From assembly GCA_902780025.1 (NCBI GenBank), contig CACZDV010000008.1, positions 42,870 to 106,869 of the forward strand: 64,000 nt of DNA, given 5' to 3'. The notes beneath the pieces are model-generated. The model was given only the letters and a program-made list of their open reading frames with translations. It was not told where the DNA came from and did not search any database. Below are positions 9,796-17,607 of this stretch, one piece after another; the stretch's first letter is position 1, and the number at the start of each line of letters is the position of its first letter. The stretch is from an uncultured Prevotellaceae bacterium. Lineage in GTDB: Bacteria; Bacteroidota; Bacteroidia; Bacteroidales; Bacteroidaceae. A program made the position numbers and the translations under genes.

Positions 9796-9977
9796 GAGAA
9801 AGATGGCTGCTGACAGGGAGCGAATCCGTAGTAGATGGGGATTTAGTCCATACCTAAGCGGGAGAAAGCCCGTTCCTTTCGATTCCGCAGCAAACGTGGA
9901 TATAATCAGCAGCGCCCGCTGCTGATATCGGCAGCGGGCGGGGAAATTATCGGCAGCGTTCGCTGCGTACCAAATTT
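9796..9977 (+). other. Unassigned structured intergenic region (possible ncRNA or small ORF)
   Basis: The 277 nt between tRNA-Phe and tRNA-Pro contain no recognised gene but much pairing. ATCAGCAGCG/CGCTGCTGAT (9905-9926) forms a hairpin, and its first arm can alternatively pair with GCTGCTGA near 9806-9813. GAATC near 9822 can pair with GATTC near 9880, GCAGC/GCTGC lies at 9953-9966, and a terminator follows at 9978. An ATG at 9803 preceded by GGAGAAAG opens a 40-codon frame to 9925, beginning MAADRERIRSRWGFSP. A weak -7-like TACCTTGT lies just upstream. I do not recognise 6S, SRP, tmRNA or RNase P motifs. Confidence 0.3.
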
Positions 9978-10012
9978 AAAAGCCCTCGCAGAGTAAATCT
10001 ACGGGGGCTTTT
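9978..10012. terminator. Hairpin terminator between the structured region and tRNA-Pro
   Basis: AAAAGCCCTCG (9978-9988) pairs with CGGGGGCTTTT (10002-10012) with one G-U pair, followed by T's on plus; A/T runs also allow use on minus. It lies directly after tRNA-Pro on the minus strand and after the unassigned region on plus. Confidence 0.75.
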
Positions 10013-10019
10013 TATGGAG

Positions 10020-10092
10020 TCGAGGTGACAGGACTCGAACCTGCGACATCCTGGTCCCAAACCAGGAACGCTACCAACTGCGCTACACCTCG
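10020..10092 (-). tRNA. tRNA-Pro (anticodon TGG)
   Basis: 73 nt on minus. Acceptor CGAGGTG/CACCTCG, discriminator A. Anticodon loop TTTGGGA between CCTGG and CCAGG reads TGG, for CCA and probably other proline codons. T arm GCAGG-TTCGAGT-CCTGT. It has its own promoter at 10136-10105. Confidence 0.96.
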
Positions 10093-10104
10093 ATTTTGCG
10101 GCTG

Positions 10105-10136
10105 CAAAGGTACTAAGAATTTTGCACCTCTGCAAA
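10105..10136 (-). promoter_or_regulatory. Promoter of tRNA-Pro
   Basis: On minus, TTTG (10136-10133) and TACCTTTG (10112-10105) are 20 bp apart. The predicted start near 10100 is a few nt upstream of the mature tRNA 5' end at 10092. Confidence 0.8.
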
Positions 10137-10147
10137 TTTTTCCGCAA

Positions 10148-11335
10148 TTATTTAATGATTCCCTGCTCTACGAATATCTTCTTCAGGGCTACTACGGAGC
10201 GGTCAACCTGCTCAGTGGTGTGGGTAGCCATGAGGGCGTAGCGGACGAGGGTGTCCTGAGGTGCGCAGGCGGGAGGAATGACGGGGTTGATAAAGACGCC
10301 GGCCTTGAAGGCGAGGGCGGTTACCAGGAACGTCTTCTCCACATCGCGGACGTAGAGGGGGATGATGGGGCTCTCGGTGTCGCCTATCTCGAAGCCTTCT
10401 TCACGGAAGCGCTTCAGGGCATAGTTGGTGACCTTCCACAGGGCCTCAATGCGCTCGGGCTCCTGCTGGATGATGTGCAGGGCGGTCATAGCGGCTGCGG
10501 TGGCAGCGGGCGTGTTGGAGGCTGAGAAGATGTAAGTGCGGCAGGTGTGGCGCAGCCAGTTGATGGTGTCAGCGTCGGCAGCAATGAATCCACCGATGGA
10601 GGCGAGTGACTTCGAGAAGGTGCCCATGATGAGGTCTACCTCGTCGGTGAGTCCGAAGTGGTCGCAGACACCCCTACCCTGACGTCCGAAGACGCCGATG
10701 CCGTGGGCCTCGTCAACCATGATAGAGCAGTTATACTTGTGCTTCAGCTCGACGATCTCGGGGAGCTTGGCAAGGTCGCCTTCCATCGAGAAGACGCCGT
10801 CGATGACGATGAGCTTGATGGCCTCCTGAGGGAGCTTCTGGAGCACACGCTCGAGGTCTTGCATGTCGTTGTGCTTGTAGTGCAGCTGCTTGGCAAAGGC
10901 CAGTCGGCGTCCGTCGACGATAGATGCATGGTCGCGGTCGTCGCAGATGACGTAGTCGTCCTTGCTGAGCAATGCGGGGATGACGCCCTGGTTGACGGAG
11001 AAGCCCGTCGAGAAGCAGAGGCAGTCGTCCTTGCCGATGAACTTGGAGATTTCCTTCTCTAACTGCACGTGGAGGTCAAGCGTACCGTTGAGGAAACGGC
11101 TGCCGGCGCAACCTGAGCCGTACTTGTCGAGTGCGGCCTTGGCGGCATCGATGATTCGCTGGTCGCCGGTGAGGCCTGTATAGGCGTTCGAGCCGAACAT
11201 GAGTACTTTGTGGCCTCCCATCTCCACCTCCGTGCCTTGCTTTCCTTCGATGGCGCGGAAATAGGGATAAACGTCAGCCTCCATATACTTCTGCGGCTCA
11301 CGGTAAAGCTTGTATCTTTCTTGTAACTGTCCCAT
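10148..11335 (-). CDS. spt: Serine palmitoyltransferase (alpha-oxoamine synthase family)
   Basis: 395 residues. PLP-dependent condensation of L-serine with a long-chain acyl-CoA (or acyl-ACP) to 3-keto-sphinganine, the first step of sphingolipid synthesis, in the cytosol. It has the alpha-oxoamine synthase fold: DHASIVDG around His136, DEAHG at 208-212, and the PLP lysine Lys243 in GTFSKSLASIGG. The N-terminus (MGQLQERYKLYREPQKY) and the full-length match to the Bacteroidales SPT form favour SPT over 2-amino-3-ketobutyrate ligase or 8-amino-7-oxononanoate synthase, which share the fold. It is divergent from a lipid kinase, which supports a lipid role. A minus-strand -7 box TAACTTTG (11384-11377) gives a leader of about 40 nt. 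Confidence 0.78.
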   Translation of the reverse strand: MGQLQERYKLYREPQKYMEADVYPYFRAIEGKQGTEVEMGGHKVLMFGSNAYTGLTGDQRIIDAAKAALDKYGSGCAGSRFLNGTLDLHVQLEKEISKFIGKDDCLCFSTGFSVNQGVIPALLSKDDYVICDDRDHASIVDGRRLAFAKQLHYKHNDMQDLERVLQKLPQEAIKLIVIDGVFSMEGDLAKLPEIVELKHKYNCSIMVDEAHGIGVFGRQGRGVCDHFGLTDEVDLIMGTFSKSLASIGGFIAADADTINWLRHTCRTYIFSASNTPAATAAAMTALHIIQQEPERIEALWKVTNYALKRFREEGFEIGDTESPIIPLYVRDVEKTFLVTALAFKAGVFINPVIPPACAPQDTLVRYALMATHTTEQVDRSVVALKKIFVEQGIIK

Positions 11336-11376
11336 TCCGATTTTGGTATAGTTCTTACTTTTTTTCTAACAGGCTG

Positions 11377-11384
11377 CAAAGTTA
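11377..11384 (-). promoter_or_regulatory. -7 promoter box of spt
   Basis: TAACTTTG on minus, about 42 nt upstream of the spt ATG. No clear -33 TTTG at the right distance. Confidence 0.55.
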
Positions 11385-11478
11385 CACATTTTTTATGAAA
11401 ACGTGCATCTTTTAGGCAATAAATGTTCGATTTAGGGAATTTTATTGATAAAATTAGGAAAATATGCGACGAAATTTG

Positions 11479-11486
11479 TACTTTTG
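11479..11486 (+). promoter_or_regulatory. -7 promoter box of the lipid kinase, 4 nt from its ATG
   Basis: TACTTTTG fits TAnnTTTG and ends only 4 nt before the ATG at 11491, so transcription should begin at or next to the start codon. This also rules out the in-frame ATG at 11464, which is upstream of the box. Confidence 0.6.
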
Positions 11487-11490
11487 CACT

Positions 11491-12531
11491 ATGAAACGGA
11501 CAAAAACGAGCATTACGTTCATCGTCAACCCCATATCGGGCACCAACTCTAAGGATGCCCTGCCCGACATCCTCGAACAGGTGCTGGACAAGAAGCGCTT
11601 TGAGTGGCGCATCGTCTATACCGAGTATGCGGGCCACGCCGCCGTGCTGGCTCGCGAGTGTGTAGACGCAGGTGTCGACGTGGTGGCTGCCGTTGGTGGC
11701 GACGGTACGGTGAACGAGGTGGCGCGCTCGCTGGTACATTCGAAGACGGCACTGGCCATCGTGCCCTGCGGCTCTGGCAACGGGCTGGCCCGTCATCTGT
11801 GTCTGCCGATGGACATGAAGAAGGCTGTCGGCATTATCAATGAGTGCTGTATCGATGAGTTCGACTATGGCATCATCAACGACCTGCCCTTCTTCTGCAC
11901 CTGCGGCATGGGCTTCGATGCGTTTATCTCGCTGAAGTTTGCCGAGGCAGGCAAGCGTGGACCTATCACCTACGTGGAGAATGTGCTGAAGGAGGGACTG
12001 AAATACAAGCCTGAGACCTATGAGGTAGAAGACGGCACTGGCACACACCGCCACAAGGCATTCCTCATAGCCTGTGCTAATGCCTCGCAATACGGCAACA
12101 ACGCCTACATCGCGCCTGGAGCCACGATGAAGGACGGCGAGATGGATGTGATTATCATGGAACCGTTCGACGCGCTGGAGGCTCCGCAGATAGCCGCCGA
12201 CCTGTTTATGAAGACGCTGACTAACAACTCGCGCATCAAAACGTTTCGTACCCAACGGCTACACATCCATCGCAAGTCGCCAGGAGCCATTCACTACGAC
12301 GGCGACCCCATCATGACTGGCACGGACATCGAGGTCAGCATCGAGCACTTAGGGCTGCGCATCGTCACCAACCCTGAAGCTACTGAGGACGCCGCACAAC
12401 CTAACCCGCTGCTGAACGCCTTCAGCGACCTCTTCAATAATATAAATAATGTACGCGAAGACATCGAAAAACGCGGTCATCGCATACAGGTCATCAACAA
12501 GTTGATGCTCAGGAAACTATCCAAGCTATGA
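11491..12531 (+). CDS. Diacylglycerol kinase-family lipid kinase (YegS/DgkB-like)
   Basis: 346 residues from the ATG at 11491. The N-terminal catalytic domain opens ITFIVNPISGTNSKD and carries the nucleotide/Mg signature VGGDGTVNEVA (about residues 68-78) and the PCGSGNGLARHL stretch (about 89-100). The family phosphorylates lipid hydroxyls (diacylglycerol, sphingoid bases, ceramides) with ATP at the membrane. Divergent location next to spt suggests a sphingoid or ceramide substrate, but this is inference. The stop overlaps the start of the next small gene (ATGA), suggesting coupled translation. The start is chosen by the promoter box and by the family N-terminus. Confidence 0.85.
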   Translation: MKRTKTSITFIVNPISGTNSKDALPDILEQVLDKKRFEWRIVYTEYAGHAAVLARECVDAGVDVVAAVGGDGTVNEVARSLVHSKTALAIVPCGSGNGLARHLCLPMDMKKAVGIINECCIDEFDYGIINDLPFFCTCGMGFDAFISLKFAEAGKRGPITYVENVLKEGLKYKPETYEVEDGTGTHRHKAFLIACANASQYGNNAYIAPGATMKDGEMDVIIMEPFDALEAPQIAADLFMKTLTNNSRIKTFRTQRLHIHRKSPGAIHYDGDPIMTGTDIEVSIEHLGLRIVTNPEATEDAAQPNPLLNAFSDLFNNINNVREDIEKRGHRIQVINKLMLRKLSKL

Positions 12532-12704
12532 TGCAGCAGGCAATAGTTATAATGGTCATTGCTATCGCTGCGGGTTATGCCGTCTGGCGCGTGTATAACG
12601 TATTGGCGGAAAAGGACAAACCCTGCTGCGGCTGCGAGGGCTGTGCGCTGAAAAATCAGGGCTGCAACAAAAAAACTTGTGAAAAATTTGGCCAATCCAA
12701 ATAA
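12528..12704 (+). CDS. Small Cys-rich membrane protein, FeoB-associated type
   Basis: 58 residues. One hydrophobic helix (about residues 5-20, AIVIMVIAIAAGYAVW) is followed by a short cytosolic tail with CCGCEGCALKNQGC and a further Cys, the pattern of the FeoB-associated Cys-rich membrane protein family. Such proteins usually sit beside feoB; none is here. The ATG overlaps the lipid-kinase stop by 4 nt, so it is co-translated. The metal or partner is unknown. The tRNA-Cys promoter -33 element lies inside its 3' end. Confidence 0.7.
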   Translation: MMQQAIVIMVIAIAAGYAVWRVYNVLAEKDKPCCGCEGCALKNQGCNKKTCEKFGQSK

Positions 12705-12718
12705 AAGCATTACCTTTG
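12687..12718 (+). promoter_or_regulatory. Promoter of tRNA-Cys
   Basis: TTTG (12687-12690) and TACCTTTG (12711-12718), 20 bp apart. The predicted transcript starts near 12723 and carries about 87 nt before the mature tRNA. Confidence 0.78.
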
Positions 12719-12731
12719 CATCCGCAAATCC

Positions 12732-12818
12732 AAACGGTGCCTTGACCTACGGTCGAGCCACCTACGCTCAGAAGAGCTGATGCGAGCATCGCTCTTCATT
12801 CGCTAAAACGGTGCCTTG
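12732..12818 (+). repeat. 13-nt direct repeat of the tRNA-Cys 5' end
   Basis: AAACGGTGCCTTG occurs at 12732-12744 and again at 12806-12818, where it covers the first bases of tRNA-Cys. The offset of 74 nt is close to one tRNA length. The sequence between is not tRNA-like otherwise, but includes a small hairpin (GATGC/GCATC). It could be the remnant of a decayed tandem tRNA copy. Confidence 0.6.
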
Positions 12819-12881
12819 GATGAGTGGCTTAGTCAACGGTCTGCAAAACCGTCTACAGCAGTTCGAATCTGCTAGGCACCT
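12810..12881 (+). tRNA. tRNA-Cys (anticodon GCA)
   Basis: 72 nt. Acceptor GGTGCCT (12810-12816) pairs with AGGCACC (12874-12880), with the T73 discriminator required for Cys identity. Anticodon loop CTGCAAA gives GCA. A hairpin terminator follows at 12890. Confidence 0.96.
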
Positions 12882-12889
12882 CCCGAAAG

Positions 12890-12921
12890 CTGGAAGTTCA
12901 CAACGGACTTCCAGTTTTTTT
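12890..12921 (+). terminator. Terminator of tRNA-Cys
   Basis: CTGGAAGT (12890-12897) pairs with ACTTCCAG (12907-12914) and is followed by a run of seven T's. Confidence 0.85.
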
Positions 12922-12933
12922 ATTTCACTACTC

Positions 12934-12973
12934 ACCATCCACTATCCACCATCAACTATCCACCATCAACCAT
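12934..12973 (+). repeat. Short tandem repeat (ATCCACCATCAACT type)
   Basis: Imperfect repeats of CCATC/CTATC words, such as ATCCACCATCAACTATCC. They lie between the tRNA-Cys terminator and the gdhA promoter. Function unknown; one of several low-complexity intergenic repeats in this window. Confidence 0.75.
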
Positions 12974-13076
12974 GTTTGCGAGCACACAAAAAGGCTTAAA
13001 GAGTGTCAATTTTCCATTGATTTATGTCAATAAGATAACAAAAAGATAGTTTTTTCGCAAAAAAACTGATAAAATG

Positions 13077-13107
13077 TTTGGTATTTCAGATTTTTGATGT
13101 AATTTTG
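13077..13107 (+). promoter_or_regulatory. Promoter of gdhA
   Basis: TTTG (13077-13080) and TAATTTTG (13100-13107), 19 bp apart. The leader is about 55 nt of A-rich sequence ending at the ATG at 13165. Confidence 0.78.
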
Positions 13108-13164
13108 CAAGCAGAAATTTAAAACAAGTGTAATTTAACAATTAAAAACAAACAAAAAAAGATT

Positions 13165-14502
13165 ATGAACGCAGCACAAGTTGTTGAAGATCTCAAAAAG
13201 AGATTCCCCAATGAGCCGGAGTACATCCAGGCCGTCAGTCAGGTTCTTCCCACCATCGAAGAAGAGTACAACAAGCACCCCGAGTTCGAGAAGGCTAACC
13301 TTATCGAGCGCCTGTGCATCCCCGATCGCGTATGCGAGTTCCGCATTACGTGGGTGGATGACAAGGGTAACGTCCAGACTAACATGGGCTACCGCATCCA
13401 GCACAACAATGCCATTGGCCCGTACAAAGGCGGTCTCCGTTATCACAAGAGTGTGAACCTCGGTATCCTGAAGTTCCTTGCCTTCGAGCAGACCTTCAAG
13501 AACTCGCTGACAACCCTGCCGATGGGTGGTGCAAAGGGTGGCTCTGACTTCTCTCCCCGTGGTAAGAGCGAGGCTGAGGTGATGCGTTTCTGCCAGGCCT
13601 TCATGAATGAGCTCTATCGTGTCATCGGTCCTGATGAGGACGTTCCCGCTGGTGACATCGGCGTTGGTGGCCGTGAGGTTGGTTTCCTCTTCGGACAGTA
13701 CAAGAAGCTGACCCATCAGTTCCAGGGTGTGCTCACAGGTAAGGGTATCCCCTTCGGTGGTTCACTCATCCGTCCTGAGGCTACTGGTTACGGTACTGTT
13801 TACTTCCTCTGCTCTATGCTGCAGACCCGCAATATCGACATCAAGGGCAAGAAGGTCCTGATCTCTGGTGCTGGTAACGTGGCTCAGTATGCTGCTGAGA
13901 AGTGCCTCCAGCTGGGTGCTATTCCTATGACAATGTCTGACTCTGACGGTTACATCTACGATCCCGATGGTATCGACCGCGCTAAGCTCGACTACATCAT
14001 GGAGCTGAAGAACGTGGAGCGTGGACGTATCAAGGAGTATGTCGAGGAGTATCCCACAGCCAAGTACTATGAGGGCAAGCGCCCCTGGTACGAGAAGGCC
14101 GACATCGCTCTGCCCTGCGCTACCCAGAACGAGATCAACGGCGACGAGGCTGCTGCCCTGGTGAAGAACGGCGTGATTGCTGTTGCTGAGGGTGCTAACA
14201 TGCCTTCACTGCCCGAGGCTATCAAGATCTTCCAGGATGCCAAGATTCTCTACTCTCCTGGTAAGGCTTCTAACGCTGGTGGTGTGTCAGTATCTGGTCT
14301 TGAGATGTCACAGAACTCTGAGCGTCTGAGCTGGACTGCCAAGGAGGTTGACGACTATCTGAAGCGTATCATGGCTGACATTCACGAGAACTGCGTGAAG
14401 TACGGTACTGAGAAGGACGGCTACATCAACTACGTGAAGGGTGCCAACGTGGCTGGCTTCATGAAGGTTGCCAAGGCTATGATGGCTCAGGGAATTGTCT
14501 AA
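13165..14502 (+). CDS. gdhA: Glutamate dehydrogenase (NADP-type)
   Basis: 445 residues, typical of the hexameric NADP-dependent enzyme. It aminates 2-oxoglutarate with ammonia, the main route of ammonium assimilation in Bacteroidales. The substrate domain contains GPYKGGLRYH, the catalytic-lysine region LPMGGAKGGSDF and the PAGDIGVGGREV stretch. The Rossmann domain has GAGNVA (about residue 232). It stands alone with its own promoter and terminator. Its third-position use, with many GCT and GGT codons, suggests high expression. Assignment to the NADP type is by overall similarity. Confidence 0.94.
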   Translation: MNAAQVVEDLKKRFPNEPEYIQAVSQVLPTIEEEYNKHPEFEKANLIERLCIPDRVCEFRITWVDDKGNVQTNMGYRIQHNNAIGPYKGGLRYHKSVNLGILKFLAFEQTFKNSLTTLPMGGAKGGSDFSPRGKSEAEVMRFCQAFMNELYRVIGPDEDVPAGDIGVGGREVGFLFGQYKKLTHQFQGVLTGKGIPFGGSLIRPEATGYGTVYFLCSMLQTRNIDIKGKKVLISGAGNVAQYAAEKCLQLGAIPMTMSDSDGYIYDPDGIDRAKLDYIMELKNVERGRIKEYVEEYPTAKYYEGKRPWYEKADIALPCATQNEINGDEAAALVKNGVIAVAEGANMPSLPEAIKIFQDAKILYSPGKASNAGGVSVSGLEMSQNSERLSWTAKEVDDYLKRIMADIHENCVKYGTEKDGYINYVKGANVAGFMKVAKAMMAQGIV

Positions 14503-14525
14503 GCCTCAAAGGTTCCTACATAAAT

Positions 14526-14556
14526 AAAGCCGGAAGTAAATTGCTTCCGGCTTTTA
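14526..14556. terminator. Bidirectional terminator between gdhA and the carboxylesterase
   Basis: AAAGCCGGAAG (14526-14536) pairs perfectly with CTTCCGGCTTT (14544-14554), with A/T tracts on both sides. It serves the convergent gdhA (plus) and esterase (minus) transcripts. Confidence 0.85.
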
Positions 14557-14590
14557 TTATTGTTGTCTGTAAAAACAAATACTCGTCGTC

Positions 14591-16108
14591 TTATCTTCCG
14601 CCAAAACCAAAGCCCTGAGGCTGGGGAGCTTTCTCAGGCTCACCAAAGAAAGAAGCCTCAGCATCCTTGTCATCGAGCTTGAAGACCATGAACTTAGGAT
14701 TCTTCTCAGTACAAGGAGCCCAAGCACCACCCTTAGGACCGTTGGGGTCACTATATTTCACGAAGTTACTCCAGGCAGTGAGCATTTTCTCAGAGAGATC
14801 CCAGTCACCCTTAGTCCAGGGACGCCAGCAGTGCTTCAACGACTTGAACACAAACCAAAGGTCGCTGCTGTGGAAGGCACCACGCAGACGCTGAGTCACC
14901 TCTGGGTGAGAACCGTCATCAGGAAGCGGACGTGCAAATTGGTAAGCCCATGCCTTGCCACCCTTCTGCTGACGAACTTTACAGAACTCAGCAATGTTGG
15001 GAGCCATGTTACCCATATCGTTCAGCGTGAAGCCAATCATATAAGGAACATCGGCCAGCGTTCCCTCACGCGTAGCATCGTCAAAGCTCTTGACGCTGAC
15101 ATAGCCGTCAATCATCGGCATGAACGGCAGACCTCTACGCATAAACGGCATACCGCCACCAGCCTGCTGTCCATCGTCGTTGACCTGATAATAAAGCGTA
15201 GGCAGGGCAAAGACGGTTTCTGTCGATGCCTGACGCATCTTCTGAAGGTCGGTCAGGCCTGCCCAGTCAAACACTTTCTTGGCATTGGCCTCAGCATCCT
15301 TAAAGCTACCACCACTATAGCGTCCACCCATGGGATTGCCGTTGGCATCGGGAATAGTAAGACCCTGGGCACTCATGATGACAGCCTTGTGGAACAAGCC
15401 ACGAGCCAACGGCGACTCGCACAGCGTACGAACACTACCACCACCGGCACTCTGACCGAAAATAGTCACATTGTTGGGGTCGCCACCAAACTGGGCAATG
15501 TTCTTCTTAATCCACTTCAGGGCTTCAATCTGGTCGAGGATACCGTAGTTGCCCGATACATGATGGGGACTCTCTGCCGAGAGTGCAGGGTGAACAAGGA
15601 AGCCAAACACACCAAGACGGTAGTTGATGCTGACGAGCACCACATCCTTAGCGCCCCACTCCTGTCCGTCAAACTCAGGTTCCGAACCAAAGCCCTCGCG
15701 ATAGCCGCCTCCGTGAATCCACAGAGCCACAGGCAGCTTCGCATTGACCTTTCCAGGAGCCTTCGTCCATACATTCAGATACAGGCAGTCCTCACTGAAG
15801 GCAGCCTCCTTACCATAGCCCCACTCGGTATAATAGCCACCCGTATACTGGATAGCCTGATAGCTCGGACGGCCGAAGGTATCACATATCTTCACCCCCT
15901 TCCAGGGAACGATGGGCTGAGGTTCCTTCCAACGGTTCTCCCTGACAGGAGGAGCAGCGTAAGGAATACCACGATAGACATACACATCAGGATGGTCATC
16001 GGCAAAGACACCTTGCACCTGACCTCCTTCGATAGTTAACACTGGATTTTCGGCTGCCTGAGCAGCAACTGCTACCATGAACAGAATAGGCAGGAATAGT
16101 TTTTTCAT
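14591..16108 (-). CDS. Secreted type-B carboxylesterase
   Basis: 505 residues with a signal peptide (MKKLFLPILFMVAVAAQAA). It is an alpha/beta-hydrolase of the carboxylesterase/para-nitrobenzyl esterase family: oxyanion motif HGGG at 132-135, nucleophile Ser220 in GQSAGG (the common form is GESAGG), and a catalytic His probably in RGAFHSSDLWF. It hydrolyses carboxyl esters in the periplasm or outside; the natural substrate (for example acetylated or feruloylated plant polysaccharide) cannot be told. The C-terminus is Gly/Phe-rich. It is 43 nt downstream of asnA on the same strand and may share its transcript. Confidence 0.85.
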   Translation of the reverse strand: MKKLFLPILFMVAVAAQAAENPVLTIEGGQVQGVFADDHPDVYVYRGIPYAAPPVRENRWKEPQPIVPWKGVKICDTFGRPSYQAIQYTGGYYTEWGYGKEAAFSEDCLYLNVWTKAPGKVNAKLPVALWIHGGGYREGFGSEPEFDGQEWGAKDVVLVSINYRLGVFGFLVHPALSAESPHHVSGNYGILDQIEALKWIKKNIAQFGGDPNNVTIFGQSAGGGSVRTLCESPLARGLFHKAVIMSAQGLTIPDANGNPMGGRYSGGSFKDAEANAKKVFDWAGLTDLQKMRQASTETVFALPTLYYQVNDDGQQAGGGMPFMRRGLPFMPMIDGYVSVKSFDDATREGTLADVPYMIGFTLNDMGNMAPNIAEFCKVRQQKGGKAWAYQFARPLPDDGSHPEVTQRLRGAFHSSDLWFVFKSLKHCWRPWTKGDWDLSEKMLTAWSNFVKYSDPNGPKGGAWAPCTEKNPKFMVFKLDDKDAEASFFGEPEKAPQPQGFGFGGR

Positions 16109-16151
16109 AATAAGTTGTTATTAAGAGCAATATGACAGTAAAGTGTCAATA

Positions 16152-17189
16152 TCAGATAAGCGGCATACCCAACTGCTTACACTCCTGACGCATGTCCTCA
16201 GGCCAGATGGAAGCCTGGATTTCACCGATATGCGCCTTGTGCAGCAACACCATGCAGAGACGGCTCTGACCGATACCACCACCTATCGAAAGCGGCAGAC
16301 GGTCGTTCAGCAACTGCTGATGGAAGAACAACTGCTGACGTTCCTCCTGATGCTCAATCTTCAGCTGGCGCAGCAGCGACTCCTTGTCGACGCGGATACC
16401 CATTGACGACAACTCGAACGAGCGTCCCAGCACAGGATACCATATCAGAATATCACCGTTCAAGCCCTTGCGGCCATCCTCGGCAACCGTCGACCAGTCA
16501 TCGTAGTCAGGCGCACGGCCATCGTGCTTCTCGCCGTTGGCCAGCTCACCGCCTATACCTATTACAAATACAGCGCCGTAGGCCTCACAGATAGCATCCT
16601 CACGCTCCTTCGGCGTCTTGTCAGGATACATCTTCAGCAGCTCCTCAGCATGTATGAACTTGATCTTCTCCGGCAGGAACGGCTTCAGCTGCGGGTAAGT
16701 CTCACACGTCAGGTATTCCGTACGGCGGATGGCAGCATAGATGCGCTCCACCACATTCTTCAGGAAAGCCAGCGTACGGTCCTCCTTGCGGATGACAGCC
16801 TCCCAGTCCCACTGGTCCACATACAACGAGTGCAGGTTATCAAGCTCCTCATCGGCACGGATGGCGTTCATGTCCGTATAGATACCGTGTCCAGGCTCTA
16901 TCTGGTACTCAGCCAGCGACAGACGCTTCCATTTGGCCAGCGAGTGAACCACCTCTGCGCGAGCCTCACCCAAGTCCTTGATTGGGAACGTCACAGCACG
17001 CTCCACACCATTCAAGTCATCGTTAATACCCAAACCCTGCAACACGAACAACGGAGCAGTCACTCGACGCAACCGCAGCTCGGTAGAAAGGTTCTGTTGA
17101 AAAAACTCCTTAATCAGTTTGATACCCTGTTCCGTCTGTTTCGTATCTATCAGACGTTCATAGTTTATGGGTTTGATTAGTTTACTCAT
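16152..17189 (-). CDS. asnA: Aspartate-ammonia ligase (asparagine synthetase A)
   Basis: 345 residues, class-II aminoacyl-tRNA-synthetase-like fold. It makes asparagine from aspartate, ammonia and ATP. Family stretches include ELRLRRVTAPLFVLQGLGIND near the N-terminus, DQWDWE in the middle and GGGIGQSRLCM near the C-terminus. Full length. A promoter with correct spacing lies 32 nt upstream of the start. Its ammonia use fits with gdhA nearby, but the two are on opposite strands. Confidence 0.95.
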   Translation of the reverse strand: MSKLIKPINYERLIDTKQTEQGIKLIKEFFQQNLSTELRLRRVTAPLFVLQGLGINDDLNGVERAVTFPIKDLGEARAEVVHSLAKWKRLSLAEYQIEPGHGIYTDMNAIRADEELDNLHSLYVDQWDWEAVIRKEDRTLAFLKNVVERIYAAIRRTEYLTCETYPQLKPFLPEKIKFIHAEELLKMYPDKTPKEREDAICEAYGAVFVIGIGGELANGEKHDGRAPDYDDWSTVAEDGRKGLNGDILIWYPVLGRSFELSSMGIRVDKESLLRQLKIEHQEERQQLFFHQQLLNDRLPLSIGGGIGQSRLCMVLLHKAHIGEIQASIWPEDMRQECKQLGMPLI

Positions 17190-17220
17190 GTTCTTATTCG
17201 TATTGTTTCAAATTTGCCTA

Positions 17221-17251
17221 CAAAGATAACCATTTAATATTAAATTGCAAA
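17221..17251 (-). promoter_or_regulatory. Promoter of asnA
   Basis: On minus, TTTG (17251-17248) and TATCTTTG (17228-17221) are 19 bp apart, giving a leader of about 25-30 nt. Confidence 0.75.
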
Positions 17252-17350
17252 CAAAATCGGCAGAAAAATGTTCAAATTGATATCGATTCTTGATTTTGGA
17301 TAAACATTTGCGCTCTCCGCATCTTCGTTAACAAAACATAATTCTAAAAC

Positions 17351-17386
17351 ATTTTCACCTTTCACTTCTCACTTTTCACTTTTTTG
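17351..17386. repeat. Short tandem repeat of TTTCAC(T/C) words
   Basis: Repeated TTTCACCTTTCACTTCTCAC-type words directly upstream of the tRNA-Arg -7 box. It is low-complexity and pyrimidine-rich on plus, with the same style as the other intergenic repeats here. Confidence 0.7.
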
Positions 17387-17389
17387 TCG

Positions 17390-17397
17390 TACCTTTG
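17390..17397 (+). promoter_or_regulatory. -7 promoter box of tRNA-Arg
   Basis: TACCTTTG, 20 nt upstream of the mature tRNA. The -33 position falls in the TTTCAC repeat, with no TTTG. Confidence 0.65.
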
Positions 17398-17417
17398 CAT
17401 CCGCTTTCACAAGCACT

Positions 17418-17491
17418 GGTCCCGTAGCTTAGCTGAATAGAGCGTCAGATTCCGGTTCTGAAGGTCTTGGGTTTGAATCCCAACGGGATCA
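17418..17491 (+). tRNA. tRNA-Arg (anticodon CCG)
   Basis: 74 nt. Acceptor GGTCCCG (17418-17424) pairs with CGGGATC (17484-17490) with one G-U; discriminator A. Anticodon loop TTCCGGT gives CCG, reading CGG. T arm TTGGG-TTTGAAT-CCCAA. The 116 nt after it hold two AT-rich hairpins (17521-17535 and about 17539-17557) but no clear terminator. Confidence 0.95.
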
Positions 17492-17607
17492 CACACCGAA
17501 AATATCGAGAAACTCCATAAGGAAATACAATTTCCATTTTTGGAAAAATTTTCCAAATTTGAGACGCGAAATCGCCGCAAAAAACTTCTAAACAGACAAC
17601 GGAACGT

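Noticed and set aside
11059-12255. 398-codon frame on minus overlapping spt and the lipid kinase
   Set aside because: It is antisense to the lipid kinase, which has clear catalytic motifs, and runs into spt in another frame; no family similarity.
14831-16039. 402-codon plus-strand frame opposite the carboxylesterase
   Set aside because: Shadow of a real gene with catalytic motifs and signal peptide on the other strand.
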